Assembly: GCA_964243435.1 (NCBI GenBank)
Contig: CAXTFM010000028.1
Span: 1 to 30,090 of the forward strand
DNA: 30,090 nucleotides
Source: RH-AL1 sp964243435
GTDB lineage: Bacteria > Pseudomonadota > Alphaproteobacteria > Rhizobiales > Beijerinckiaceae
Reading direction: 5' to 3'
Both the position numbers and the translations under genes were made by a program. Position 1 is the stretch's first letter. Every line of letters starts with the position of its first letter. This document shows positions 10,388 through 18,323 of this stretch, piece by piece. The notes under the pieces are model-generated. The model had not been told where the DNA came from. It ran no database searches and worked only from the letters and a program-made list of their open reading frames with translations.

Positions 10388-10980
10388 CCACGCTGTTCCT
10401 CGTTCGCCACGGCGCCCATGGCCGGCTCAACCGCCACCTCGACGGGCGGCGCGAGGGCGTCCACCTGTCCGACGATGGCCACGCGCAGGCGCAGCGCCTC
10501 GCCGTTCGGCTGGCCCGCGAGAAGGTCGCCGCAGTGTTCAGCAGTCCGCTCGTCCGCGCTCAGGAAACCGCTGCGCCGGTCGCGCAGGCGCTCGGCCTCG
10601 CCGTGACGGTCGATCAAGCGTTGGAGGAGGTCGACTTCGGCGACTGGTCGGGGCGGACCTTCGACGAGTTGGCGCCGCTGGACGAGTGGCGGCGCTGGAA
10701 CAGCGCGCGCTCGACCGCGCGCACGCCGGCCGGCGACACGATGCGCGCGTCGCAGGCCCGCATGCTCGACTTCATCGACGCCCGTCGCCTCGCCCAACCC
10801 GATGCGCCGATTCTCCTCGTCAGCCATGCCGACCCGATCAAGGCGGTTCTCGTCTACTACCTCGGCCTCTCGCTCAACGATCTCCCGCGTTTCGAGATCG
10901 CGCCGGCATCGCTCAGCCGCGTCGACATCGAGCCGTGGGGCGCCCGCGTGGTGGTGCTCAACGAGACCGTGCCGGCATGA
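10384..10980 (+). CDS. Histidine phosphatase superfamily protein (phosphoglycerate-mutase-like)
   Basis: 198 residues from a GTG at 10384 that overlaps the inositol synthase stop by four bases. The N-terminal LFLVRHGAHG contains the phosphohistidine RHG motif. FSSPLVRAQETA, the acidic-residue segment LEEVDFGDWSG and the second histidine in LLVSHADPIKAVL complete the branch-1 histidine phosphatase signature. The family includes phosphoglycerate mutases, alpha-ribazole phosphatase and sugar-phosphate phosphatases, so the substrate cannot be read from sequence. The coupling to inositol-phosphate synthase suggests dephosphorylation of inositol phosphate or of a later phosphorylated intermediate; this is inference only. 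The next gene starts inside its stop (ATGA). Confidence 0.88.
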   Translation: MTTLFLVRHGAHGRLNRHLDGRREGVHLSDDGHAQAQRLAVRLAREKVAAVFSSPLVRAQETAAPVAQALGLAVTVDQALEEVDFGDWSGRTFDELAPLDEWRRWNSARSTARTPAGDTMRASQARMLDFIDARRLAQPDAPILLVSHADPIKAVLVYYLGLSLNDLPRFEIAPASLSRVDIEPWGARVVVLNETVPA

Positions 10981-11738
10981 GCGCGAAATACACGCGCGAC
11001 GAGATCCAGCGCCGCGTCGAGGCGCTGGGGCCGTGGTTCCACAACATGGACGTCGGCGGCGTGCGCACCGCGCCCGACCACTTCCTGTTCGACTACCCCA
11101 ACGTCAAGTTCCAGCGCTTCGCCAAGGCTTTGCCGGTCGATCTCTCCGGCAGGAGCGTGCTCGACATCGGTTGCAACGGCGGATTCTACTCGTTGGAAAT
11201 GAAGCGGCGCGGGGCGGCGCGCGTGCTCGGCATCGATGCGGACGCGGACTACCTCGCGCAGGCCCGCTTCGCCGCCGAGGTCGCCGAGCTCGACATTGAG
11301 TTCGCCGAACTCTCGGTCTACGACGTCGGCGCGCTCGGCGAGCGCTTCGACCTCGTGATCTTCATGGGCGTGCTCTACCACCTGCGCCACCCGCTCCTCG
11401 CACTCGACCTGATCCGCGAGCACGTCGCCGGCGACCTGCTGCTGTTCCAGTCCATGCTGCGCGGCAGCGCCGAGGCGGGCGCGCTGGAGGCGGACTATCC
11501 CTTCGCCGAGACGGCGGTGTTCGAGCGCGCCGACTTCCCCCGCATGTCCTTCATCGAGCGGTGCTACAGCGGCGACGACTCGAACTGGTGGATCCCGAAC
11601 CGCGCCTGCGCCGAGGCCATGCTGCGCGCGTCCGGCTTCACCGTGGTCGATCAGGTCGAGGCCGAGGTGTTCCTGTGCCGCTGCGCTGGTTCCGCGCCGG
11701 CCGGCGCCGCCGTCTACCCGCGAAAGGCTCCGCGATGA
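10977..11738 (+). CDS. SAM-dependent methyltransferase, CmoB-like (TIGR04290-type)
   Basis: 253 residues from an ATG at 10977 that overlaps the previous stop (ATGA). Class I SAM-binding motif VLDIGCNGGFYSLEM starts at residue 61, followed by VLGIDADADYL. FDLVIFMGVLYHLRHPLLAL is typical of small-molecule and CmoB-related enzymes. The N-terminal block with WFHNMD, GVRT and DYPNVKFQRF recalls CmoB, which modifies tRNA with carboxy-SAM. Here, however, the gene sits in a sugar cluster, so a glycan or inositol substrate is more likely than tRNA. I recall the family as TIGR04290, named from a Ramlibacter gene and found with the radical SAM protein encoded at 17025; this is memory, not a search. Whether it transfers methyl or carboxymethyl is unknown. 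Confidence 0.85.
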   Translation: MSAKYTRDEIQRRVEALGPWFHNMDVGGVRTAPDHFLFDYPNVKFQRFAKALPVDLSGRSVLDIGCNGGFYSLEMKRRGAARVLGIDADADYLAQARFAAEVAELDIEFAELSVYDVGALGERFDLVIFMGVLYHLRHPLLALDLIREHVAGDLLLFQSMLRGSAEAGALEADYPFAETAVFERADFPRMSFIERCYSGDDSNWWIPNRACAEAMLRASGFTVVDQVEAEVFLCRCAGSAPAGAAVYPRKAPR

Positions 11739-12658
11739 TCGAAGCGGCGATGATCTGGAACGAGCCCAACAACAAGTCACACTGGGACCTTGCCATCGAC
11801 CCGGACTGGTCGAAGTTCGCCGAGATGGCCATCCTCGCCGCCGACGCCATCGCCGCCGTCGACCCGACGCTTCTCAAGGTGCTCGGCGGCATGTCGCCGA
11901 TCGACGCCACCTTCGTGCAGCGCCTCGCCGGCTACGGCGTGCTCGACCACATCGACGCCGTCGCCGTCCACGGCTTCCCGCTCGATTGGAACCTGTGGAA
12001 GATCGACGAGTGGCCGGCGAAGATCGACGAGATCCGCGCGGTGACGCGGTTGCCGGTCTGGGTGAGCGAGGTCGGCGTCTCGACCTTCGGCGCCGACGAG
12101 GTGCAGGTGTTCGGCTTCGACCGCACGGCGGAGCTGCTGGTCGGCAAGGCGCCGCGGATCCACTGGTACTCGCTCTACGACCTGCCGCGCGAGTGGGAGG
12201 CCACCACCCGCCACCGCGAGGCGGAGGGTTCGTCCTACTACCGGCACTTCGCGATGGGGCTGCTGCGCGAGGACGGCACGCCCAAGCCGTCGCTGGAGCG
12301 TTTCGCGCGGCACACGCCGGCGCTCGGCATCTGCCAATGGTTCCATTTCGAGGACCACCGCCTCGACGACGCGGTGGCGTGGCTGCAGCGCCTCGGCGTC
12401 ACCTACATCCGCACGGGGCTGAGCTGGGCCGACTGGCTGCGGCCGGGGGCGGAGGCGTGGTTCGACCGAATGATGGCGGCGCTCGCCGAGTTCGACACCA
12501 CCGTGACCTTCTGCTTCACGCCGGAGGAGCACGGCATCGAGCCGCACCACACCAGCGCACCGCGCGACCCCCGCGCCTTCGCCGCGTTTTGCGCGGCGAT
12601 GATCGAGCGCTATGGCAGCAGGGTCGTCGCCCCGAAGCGGGCGGCCTCGGCGGGCTGA
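11735..12658 (+). CDS. Glycoside-hydrolase-like TIM-barrel protein, apparently circularly permuted
   Basis: 307 residues from an ATG at 11735 that overlaps the methyltransferase stop (ATGA). It opens almost at once with IWNEPNN (E10), the acid/base motif that sits at strand 4 in clan GH-A enzymes such as GH39. WVSEVGVS (E112) fits the strand-7 nucleophile and IHWYSLYDL (142-150) strand 8. The C-terminal half (about 198-294) instead resembles strands 1-3 of such barrels: GICQWFHFEDH, LGVTYIRTGLSW, TVTFCFTP and FAAFCAAMIERYG, the segment that normally leads into WNEP. The order suggests a circular permutation. Annotated relatives are called beta-xylosidase, but the substrate is unknown. No signal peptide is seen, so it is probably cytoplasmic. 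The last 49 bases overlap the convergent glycosyltransferase gene. Confidence 0.8.
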   Translation: MIEAAMIWNEPNNKSHWDLAIDPDWSKFAEMAILAADAIAAVDPTLLKVLGGMSPIDATFVQRLAGYGVLDHIDAVAVHGFPLDWNLWKIDEWPAKIDEIRAVTRLPVWVSEVGVSTFGADEVQVFGFDRTAELLVGKAPRIHWYSLYDLPREWEATTRHREAEGSSYYRHFAMGLLREDGTPKPSLERFARHTPALGICQWFHFEDHRLDDAVAWLQRLGVTYIRTGLSWADWLRPGAEAWFDRMMAALAEFDTTVTFCFTPEEHGIEPHHTSAPRDPRAFAAFCAAMIERYGSRVVAPKRAASAG

Positions 12659-13722
12659 CGCGCGGCCAGGCCCGCGCCCGCGCAGGCCGCCTCGAACTCC
12701 GCCGCGCGGTGGGTTGCGGTGTGCGCGGCGAGCACGCGCACCCGCGCCGCGGCGGCCATTGCGCGGCGCGCAGGCTCTCCCGTTCGAGCGAGCAGGGCGA
12801 CGACGGCGTCGGCATCGTCGACAAGCTCGATCTCGCGCCCGGGGGCGAACAGCGCGTCGAGCCCGGCCCAGCGGTCCGACACGATCGGGGTGCCGCATGC
12901 CGCAGCCTCGAACAGGCGCACGCTCGGCGACCAGCCGGCCTCGATCATATCCTGCCGCGTCACGTTGAGCGTCCAGCGGCAGGCGCCGTAGAAGTCGGCA
13001 TGGTCCTCCGGCGGCACGTGCTCGAAGCGCGCAACGTTGTCCGGCCACGCGACGTCGGCGGGGAACTGCGGGCCGGCGACGGCGAAGCGGAGGTGGGGCA
13101 GCCGCCGCGCCGGCTCGATCAGCAGACGCTCCAGCGCCGGCTGGCGATCCGGGCTGTAGGTGCCGAGATAGCCGAGATCGAAGCGGTGCGTCACGCCAAG
13201 CGGGCGGTAGCGCGCGGGGTCGACCGAGCAGTACAGCGCGCGCGCCGCCGGCGACCCGTAGCGGCGCTCCAGCAGGTCGAGCGTCGGCCCGCCGGTGAAG
13301 GAGAAGTAGAGGTCGAAGCCGGGGATTAGGTCCGGCGCGAGGTACTCGTGGTCGCCGCGGCGCAGCTTGGCCAGCGTCACCGGCGTGTCGATGTCGTAGA
13401 AGGCGCGCATGCCCCGCGCGACCGCCTGCACGTAGCGCGACACGGCGACGCCGTCGGGTACGTAGGAGCCCACCATCACCACGTCGGCGTCGGCGATGAG
13501 CGTTTCGTGCGCGCGCAGTTCCTCGACCGAGTCGTAGAAGTGCAGGTCGCAATAGGGCGCGGCCGCGAAGTCGCGCGCGTTGCGGTACCAGGGCTTGTCG
13601 CGCTCCAGGAAGGTAATGGCGTGGCCGCGCCGCGCCAGCGCTTCGAGCAGCGCGCGATAGGTGGTGGCGTGGCCGTTGCCCCAGGACGAGGACAGGCTGA
13701 GGCCGAGGACGACGAGGCGCAT
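12610..13722 (-). CDS. CgeB-like glycosyltransferase
   Basis: 370 residues from an ATG at 13722 overlapping the upstream gene's stop (ATGA). GT-B-type glycosyltransferase. The N-terminal part opens with MRLVVLGLSLSSSWGNGHA and contains FYDIDTPVTLAKL and YFSFTGGPTLDLLE. The C-terminal nucleotide-sugar domain, of the Glyco_trans_1_2 type, includes GYLGTYSPDRQ, WSPSVRLFEAAACGTPIVSD and LFAPGREI. These features match CgeB-related proteins, whose donors and acceptors are mostly undefined. It is the last gene of the leftward operon and the most distant of three paralogues in tandem. Its 3' end overlaps the convergent glycoside-hydrolase-like gene by 49 bases. It presumably adds one sugar to the cluster's product in the cytoplasm; the sugar cannot be predicted. 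Confidence 0.88.
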   Translation of the reverse strand: MRLVVLGLSLSSSWGNGHATTYRALLEALARRGHAITFLERDKPWYRNARDFAAAPYCDLHFYDSVEELRAHETLIADADVVMVGSYVPDGVAVSRYVQAVARGMRAFYDIDTPVTLAKLRRGDHEYLAPDLIPGFDLYFSFTGGPTLDLLERRYGSPAARALYCSVDPARYRPLGVTHRFDLGYLGTYSPDRQPALERLLIEPARRLPHLRFAVAGPQFPADVAWPDNVARFEHVPPEDHADFYGACRWTLNVTRQDMIEAGWSPSVRLFEAAACGTPIVSDRWAGLDALFAPGREIELVDDADAVVALLARTGEPARRAMAAAARVRVLAAHTATHRAAEFEAACAGAGLAARQPAEAARFGATTLLP

Positions 13723-14810
13723 CAGGCGGCGGCGCGATGGCGGGCGAGCGTCGCGCGCAGCAAGGCGTCCACCTCGACGCCGCGCCTGGCGTAGGTGTGC
13801 TCGGCCAGGACGCGGCGCTGCGCGGCATCGCCGATCGCGCGGGCGCGGGCCGGTGTCAGCGCGGCGAGGTGGGCGGCGACGTCGGCGCCGTCGCGGGCGA
13901 CGAGGATCTCCGCGTCGGGTTCGAGGAACAGCTCGATGCCGGTCCAGCTGTCGGTGACGAGGCAGGTTCCGGCGCCGGCGGCTTCGAAGACGCGGGTCGC
14001 CGGCGAAAATCCCATGTCGGCCATCGAGGCGCGGGAGATGTTGAGGGCCGCCCGCGCGGTGGAGTTCAAGGCGTTGTGGTCGCGCGTCGACACGTGGCCG
14101 AGCTGCCGGACGTTCGCCGCCATCGCCTTGTCGTGCCAGCCGGAGCCGCCAAGGAGGAAGCGCCTGTCCGGCGTCGCCGCCGCCGGTTCCAGGAAGAACT
14201 GCTCAACCCGTGCCTCGCGATCCGGCAGGCGGTTACCGAGGAAGACGAGGTCACAGGCGAAACGCGGGTCGGGCGTGGTGCGGAAGTGCGTCGCCGGATC
14301 GAGCGCGTTGTAGACGGGCACGCAGCGGCGCGCGCCGAAACCTTCGTAGGCGGCGACCACCGGCGGGCCGCCGCCGTAGGTCAGCACCATGTCGAGCGCG
14401 GGCAGCATGGCGCGCACGGGATGGTCTGGTGCCTGCGCCATCTCGGCCAGCGTCGCCGGTGCGTCGACGTCCCAGAAGATCTTGAGCGCGTCGGGCCGCG
14501 CCGCCCTGGGCAGCGCGGTCACGAGCAGGTCATCGAACACGCCGACGCCGCTCGCCTTGACCACGACGTCGGCGCGAGCCGCCTCGGCGATCACCGCGCG
14601 CACCCCCTCCGTCGTGGCGGGGTAAACGACGACGGTGGCGTAGTCGGGATCGGCGATGTCGCGGTTTGCTTGCCGGTCGTAGGCGTCGGGCTCGTAGAAG
14701 GTGATGGCGTGGCCGTGGCGCGCAAGTTCGCCCAGCATGCCGCGGTAGTAGGTCGCCGCGCCGTTCCAGTAGGAGGACACGAGGCTTGAGCCGTAGAAGG
14801 CGATTCTCAT
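13722..14810 (-). CDS. CgeB-like glycosyltransferase, second tandem paralogue
   Basis: 362 residues from an ATG at 14810 that overlaps the stop of the preceding gene (ATGA). The open frame continues upstream, but that part lies over the neighbouring gene. The start MRIAFYGSSLVSSYWNGAA parallels the glycosyltransferases on both sides. IFWDVDAPATLAEM and LTYGGGPPVVAAYE align with FYDIDTPVTLAKL and FSFTGGPTLDLLE of the one downstream. The donor-binding half contains LVFLGNRLPDREARVE, MGFSPATRVFEAAGAGTCLVTD and LFLEPDAEILVA. It is a GT-B enzyme with a Glyco_trans_1_2-type C-terminus. Tandem duplication with divergence suggests successive, chemically distinct transfers to one acceptor. Donor and acceptor are unknown. 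Confidence 0.88.
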   Translation of the reverse strand: MRIAFYGSSLVSSYWNGAATYYRGMLGELARHGHAITFYEPDAYDRQANRDIADPDYATVVVYPATTEGVRAVIAEAARADVVVKASGVGVFDDLLVTALPRAARPDALKIFWDVDAPATLAEMAQAPDHPVRAMLPALDMVLTYGGGPPVVAAYEGFGARRCVPVYNALDPATHFRTTPDPRFACDLVFLGNRLPDREARVEQFFLEPAAATPDRRFLLGGSGWHDKAMAANVRQLGHVSTRDHNALNSTARAALNISRASMADMGFSPATRVFEAAGAGTCLVTDSWTGIELFLEPDAEILVARDGADVAAHLAALTPARARAIGDAAQRRVLAEHTYARRGVEVDALLRATLARHRAAA

Positions 14811-15940
14811 GCGGTGGCTTCCGTGGGCGCGCGCCCGGCCGCCGCGGTGCAACCCCCGAGGCGTTCGGTGATGGCGAGGAGTTCGCGGGCACGGTGGGCG
14901 CAGGTGTGGCGCGCCGTGATCGTCGCGAGGCCGTGCGCGGCGAGGCTTGCACGCAATGCCGGTTCGGCGGCGAGCGCGCGGAGATGCGCCGTCATTTCCG
15001 CGCCGTCGCGCGCGACGAGGTAGTCGCGGCCCGGCGTGAACAGATGCTCCGCGTCGTCCCAAGGCGCGCACACCAGCGGGATGCCGCAGGCCAGAGCCTC
15101 GAAGACGCGGATGGTCGGAATGCCGGGAAGTGCCTCGGTGTAGAAGCGGCGCGGCACGTGGACGGTGGCGAGGTGGCGGGCGAAGGTGTCGGGCGCGGCG
15201 GCGTTGGGCAGCCAGCCGCGATAGGTCGCGCCGAAGCGCGCCAGCATCGCCAAAGAGTCGGCGGGGTAGCGCACGCCGAAGACGTCGAGGTGCAGGCCGG
15301 CGTCGCGCGCCGCCGCCAGCAGGAACTCCTCGAGTTCACGCGTACGCTCGCCGTCGCCCCAGTTGCCGATCCACACGAGGCCGCGCCGCTCGCCCTCGAT
15401 CGCCGGCGGTTTGAACAGCGTGACGTCGGCCGCCTCGTGCCACACGAAGACGCGGTCGGCGCGCCAACCGCGCCCCGCGTAGGCCTCCGCGAGCGTGCTG
15501 CCGAAGGCGAGGACGCCGTCGTAGAAGCGGAGGTCGAACGCATCGATCTCGTGCGGCGCGCTGACGGCGCGGTGGTGCGTGTCGTGGAACAGCAGCGGCG
15601 CGGGATGGCCGCGCCGCCGCACGTCGCCCAGCGCGGCGACCAGCGCGGGTTCGTTCCACTCGTGGACGAGGACGAGGTCGGCGCCTTCGACCAGGGCAGC
15701 CATTTCCGGCTTCGCGCCGTAGGTGCGTGCGACGAGTTCGGGGTACGCGGTGCGAAACGGCGCGAGGCCGGCCTCGCCGGCATCGCGCAGCAGGTTGTCG
15801 AGGCTCCAGGGGCGTTCCGGCTCGTAGCTGACGACCTCATGACCGAGCGTGCTCAGCTCGCGCATCACGCCACGCAGGAAATGCGCGTTGCCGTGATTCC
15901 AGCACGAGCGCAGGGAGTGGGTGAAGACGACGATCCTCAT
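14807..15940 (-). CDS. CgeB-like glycosyltransferase, third tandem paralogue
   Basis: 377 residues from an ATG at 15940, overlapping the stop of the GT4 gene (ATGA). It opens MRIVVFTHSLRSCWNHGNA, the same N-terminal pattern as the two downstream glycosyltransferases. The middle is more diverged: LVHEWNEPALVAALGD, LLFHDTHHRAVSAP and VFVWHEAADVTLFKP. The second half is a donor-binding domain with WIGNWGDGERTRE, IPTIRVFEALACGIPLVCAPW and LFTPGRDYLVARDG. I assign it to the GT-B fold with a Glyco_trans_1_2-type C-terminus. It is part of the leftward operon and probably acts on the same lipid- or inositol-linked acceptor as its neighbours, but no specificity can be read. Confidence 0.88.
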   Translation of the reverse strand: MRIVVFTHSLRSCWNHGNAHFLRGVMRELSTLGHEVVSYEPERPWSLDNLLRDAGEAGLAPFRTAYPELVARTYGAKPEMAALVEGADLVLVHEWNEPALVAALGDVRRRGHPAPLLFHDTHHRAVSAPHEIDAFDLRFYDGVLAFGSTLAEAYAGRGWRADRVFVWHEAADVTLFKPPAIEGERRGLVWIGNWGDGERTRELEEFLLAAARDAGLHLDVFGVRYPADSLAMLARFGATYRGWLPNAAAPDTFARHLATVHVPRRFYTEALPGIPTIRVFEALACGIPLVCAPWDDAEHLFTPGRDYLVARDGAEMTAHLRALAAEPALRASLAAHGLATITARHTCAHRARELLAITERLGGCTAAAGRAPTEATA

Positions 15941-17028
15941 GCCCCGACCGCTGCCGGTTGCCGGGCGAGGCAGCGCGCGTAGGCGGCGGCGGTGCGCTCC
16001 ACCATGCGCGCGACGGTGTAGCGACGCGCGCGGGCGCGGGCGGTACGACCAAGCACGCGGCGCGCGGCGCGGTCGTCGATCAGCGCAAGCAGCGCAGCGG
16101 CGAGCGCGGCGGGGTCGCCGGCATCGACGAACAGCGCGGCGCCGTCCCACAGCTCACGAAACGTCGCGATGTCCGACAGAACGAGGGCGCAGCCGGCTTG
16201 GGCGGCTTCGAGCACGGCGAGGCCGAAGGGCTCGAAGCGCGCCGGCGCGGCGTAGACCGGGCGTGCCGCGAGCCGGGCGCGGATGGCGGTCTCCGGCACG
16301 CGCCCGAGCACGTCGACGTGCTCGAACGTGGCGCGCGCGCCGTCCGGCGCGAGGGGGCTGCCGGCCGCGCGCACCGGCCACGGCAGCATGGCGGCGGCAC
16401 GGTCGAGCACGGCGATGGACTTGCCCTCGTCCCACAGGCGCCCGGCCGTGAAGACCTCGTCGGCCTCGTGCGCTCCGTCCCCATCGGCGGACGGAGCGGT
16501 GCGGCCGTTGTGGACGGCGAGCGGCGCGGCGGCGAGACCGTAGGTCGCGGCAACGGCGTCGGCGTAGGCGCAGCTCGGCGCGAGGACGAGATCGGCGCGG
16601 TGCAGCCCCTCGGCGACGAGTGCCGCGCGCCAACGCAGGTCGGGCGGCAGCGGGCCACCGCGCAGCGCCGCCCACCAAGTGGCGACGCAGGAATGGTTGG
16701 TCGCGACAATCGGGCAACCCGTGTCGACGATGGCGAAGGCCGGCGAATGCAGGTGGACGAGGTCGGCACCCCAGGCGCGCGCCGCGTGCGCGACCGCGCG
16801 GGCACCCTCACGCACCTGCCCCGCGTCGGCGGCGAGCCACTCCAGCGGATGCGGCAGGTGGACGAGGTCGATGCCCTGCCCTCCCATGTCGTGCGGCGGC
16901 GGGCCGAGAAGGCAGACGCGGACACTCGCGCCCGCTCCCGCGAGGCCGGCGGCGAGGTCGAGCGCGTGGGTCCAAACGCCGCCGACGGCATCCGCCGTGA
17001 GAAGGATGCGGGCGCCGCCCAACGTCAT
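15937..17028 (-). CDS. GT4-family glycosyltransferase
   Basis: 363 residues from an ATG at 17028, overlapping the radical SAM gene's stop (ATGA). The upstream extension of the frame lies over that gene and is excluded. Visible: an N-terminal GT-B domain with LLTADAVGGVWTHALDLA and DLVHLHSPAF, then TNHSCVATWW and a linker PLAVHNG. The C-terminal domain has FTAGRLWDEGKS and the EX7E motif in FEPFGLAVLEA, diagnostic of retaining GT4 enzymes such as mannosyl- and glucosyltransferases. It differs clearly from the three CgeB-like enzymes beside it. GT4 enzymes that act on inositol lipids (PimA type) exist in Actinobacteria, which is suggestive given the nearby inositol-phosphate synthase, but the acceptor cannot be determined here. 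Confidence 0.9.
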   Translation of the reverse strand: MTLGGARILLTADAVGGVWTHALDLAAGLAGAGASVRVCLLGPPPHDMGGQGIDLVHLPHPLEWLAADAGQVREGARAVAHAARAWGADLVHLHSPAFAIVDTGCPIVATNHSCVATWWAALRGGPLPPDLRWRAALVAEGLHRADLVLAPSCAYADAVAATYGLAAAPLAVHNGRTAPSADGDGAHEADEVFTAGRLWDEGKSIAVLDRAAAMLPWPVRAAGSPLAPDGARATFEHVDVLGRVPETAIRARLAARPVYAAPARFEPFGLAVLEAAQAGCALVLSDIATFRELWDGAALFVDAGDPAALAAALLALIDDRAARRVLGRTARARARRYTVARMVERTAAAYARCLARQPAAVGA

Positions 17029-18323
17029 GCGCAGCAGGCTTCGAGGTCGCGCAACGGCAGCGGGCGCTCGTCCTGGATGTCGCTGAAGCGCGAGAACTGC
17101 GCGAGGTAGTGCGCGTGCGCCCGCTCCCAGGCCTCGCCGTCGGGCAGGCCCCACAGCCGGCGGTAGTCCGGCGAACTCGGGTAGGGATAGAGCGGCACGG
17201 GGTCGTTGGCCCACACGCCGTGCTCGAGCAGGCGCGCGCGCCACGCGGCGACCAGCGCCGCTTCGTCGTCGCGGGTTTCGATGAGGTTGGCCTGGACGAA
17301 GGGCACGCGCCCCTTGGCGTAGATGAGGCGGTCGGCGAGTTCGTCGGTCGTCAGGCGGCAGCGCTTGTCGAGCGCCGCACGGCCCGCCTCGGTGAGGCTC
17401 TCGACGCCGGCCTCGATCGAAACGCAGCCGGCGCGGCCGAGCAGGTCGAGCATGTCCGGTTTCCACAGGTCGATGCGGGTTTGGATGCCGAACTGCACCG
17501 GGCGCAGCGCGAGCGCTTCGAGCAGCGGCACCTGCGGCAGGAAGATCTCGTCGATGAAGTAGATGTAGCCGACGCCCTGCGCCACCAACGCGTCCACCTC
17601 GGCCAGGATCGGTTCCAGCGCGCGGCGGCGGTACGCGTCGCGGAAGTCGATCTTGGCGCAGAAGGTGCAGCTGTAGGGGCAGCCGCGCGACGCCTCGACC
17701 TCGGCGCCGAGCGGGCCGCATCCGTCGCGCGGCGCTTCGTCGTAGCGGTGATGGTGGTGGCGATGGCGCGCCACCCACGCGTCGGGCCAGCGCAGCGCCG
17801 GCTCATCGATGAAGGCGGACGCGTGCGGGCCGCCGGTGACGGATATGGCGCCGTCGCTCCAATAGGCCAGCGCCGGGATCGCGGCGAGCGCGTCGCCCGA
17901 TGCCAGGCGGGGCAGCAGCTCCTCGCATTCGCCACGCACCACCACGTCGCAGTTGAGCTTGCGCAGCGCCGTTTCCGGCGTCGCCGAGCCGTGCGGCCCA
18001 ACGGCCACCGTGCGTCCGCCTCGCCGTCCCAGCGCGTCGAGGAAGACGCGCGGGCTGCGCAGCTCCGGCGGCGCGCAACGCCAGAACAGGTAGGAGGGCG
18101 CGGTGGTCACCACCGTCATCGCCGGCGCGAAACCAGCGACGGCGTCGGCGAGCGCCGTGTTGTTCTGCCCACCGAGGTGCCCGTCGACCAAAAGAACCTC
18201 GTGGCCGGCGCGCTCCAGCCAGCCGCGGCCGTAGCCGAGTTCGAGAGGCAGGTGCGGCTCGCGGCAACCGAAGTAGATGCTGTTCGAAAAGTCCCAGCTC
18301 GGGTTGACCAGGGCGACGCGCAT
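17025..18323 (-). CDS. B12-binding-domain radical SAM protein (TIGR04295-type)
   Basis: 432 residues, starting at the ATG directly abutting the previous gene's TAG. The N-terminal Rossmann-like domain (about 1-140) resembles the cobalamin-binding domain of class B radical SAM enzymes. A D47-x-H49-x-x-G52 pattern is present but sits after the second strand, so its role in cobalt ligation is uncertain. The radical SAM domain carries CPYSCTFC (C215, C219, C222) for the 4Fe-4S cluster, then IYFIDEIFLP, GIQTRIDLWKP and SIEAGVESLTEAGR. A histidine-rich loop lies at 187-192. Relatives methylate unactivated carbons or perform rearrangements. In this sugar cluster it may C-methylate or rearrange a sugar or inositol ring. 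I recall the family as TIGR04295, co-occurring with the methyltransferase at 10977. Confidence 0.88.
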   Translation of the reverse strand: MRVALVNPSWDFSNSIYFGCREPHLPLELGYGRGWLERAGHEVLLVDGHLGGQNNTALADAVAGFAPAMTVVTTAPSYLFWRCAPPELRSPRVFLDALGRRGGRTVAVGPHGSATPETALRKLNCDVVVRGECEELLPRLASGDALAAIPALAYWSDGAISVTGGPHASAFIDEPALRWPDAWVARHRHHHHRYDEAPRDGCGPLGAEVEASRGCPYSCTFCAKIDFRDAYRRRALEPILAEVDALVAQGVGYIYFIDEIFLPQVPLLEALALRPVQFGIQTRIDLWKPDMLDLLGRAGCVSIEAGVESLTEAGRAALDKRCRLTTDELADRLIYAKGRVPFVQANLIETRDDEAALVAAWRARLLEHGVWANDPVPLYPYPSSPDYRRLWGLPDGEAWERAHAHYLAQFSRFSDIQDERPLPLRDLEACCA

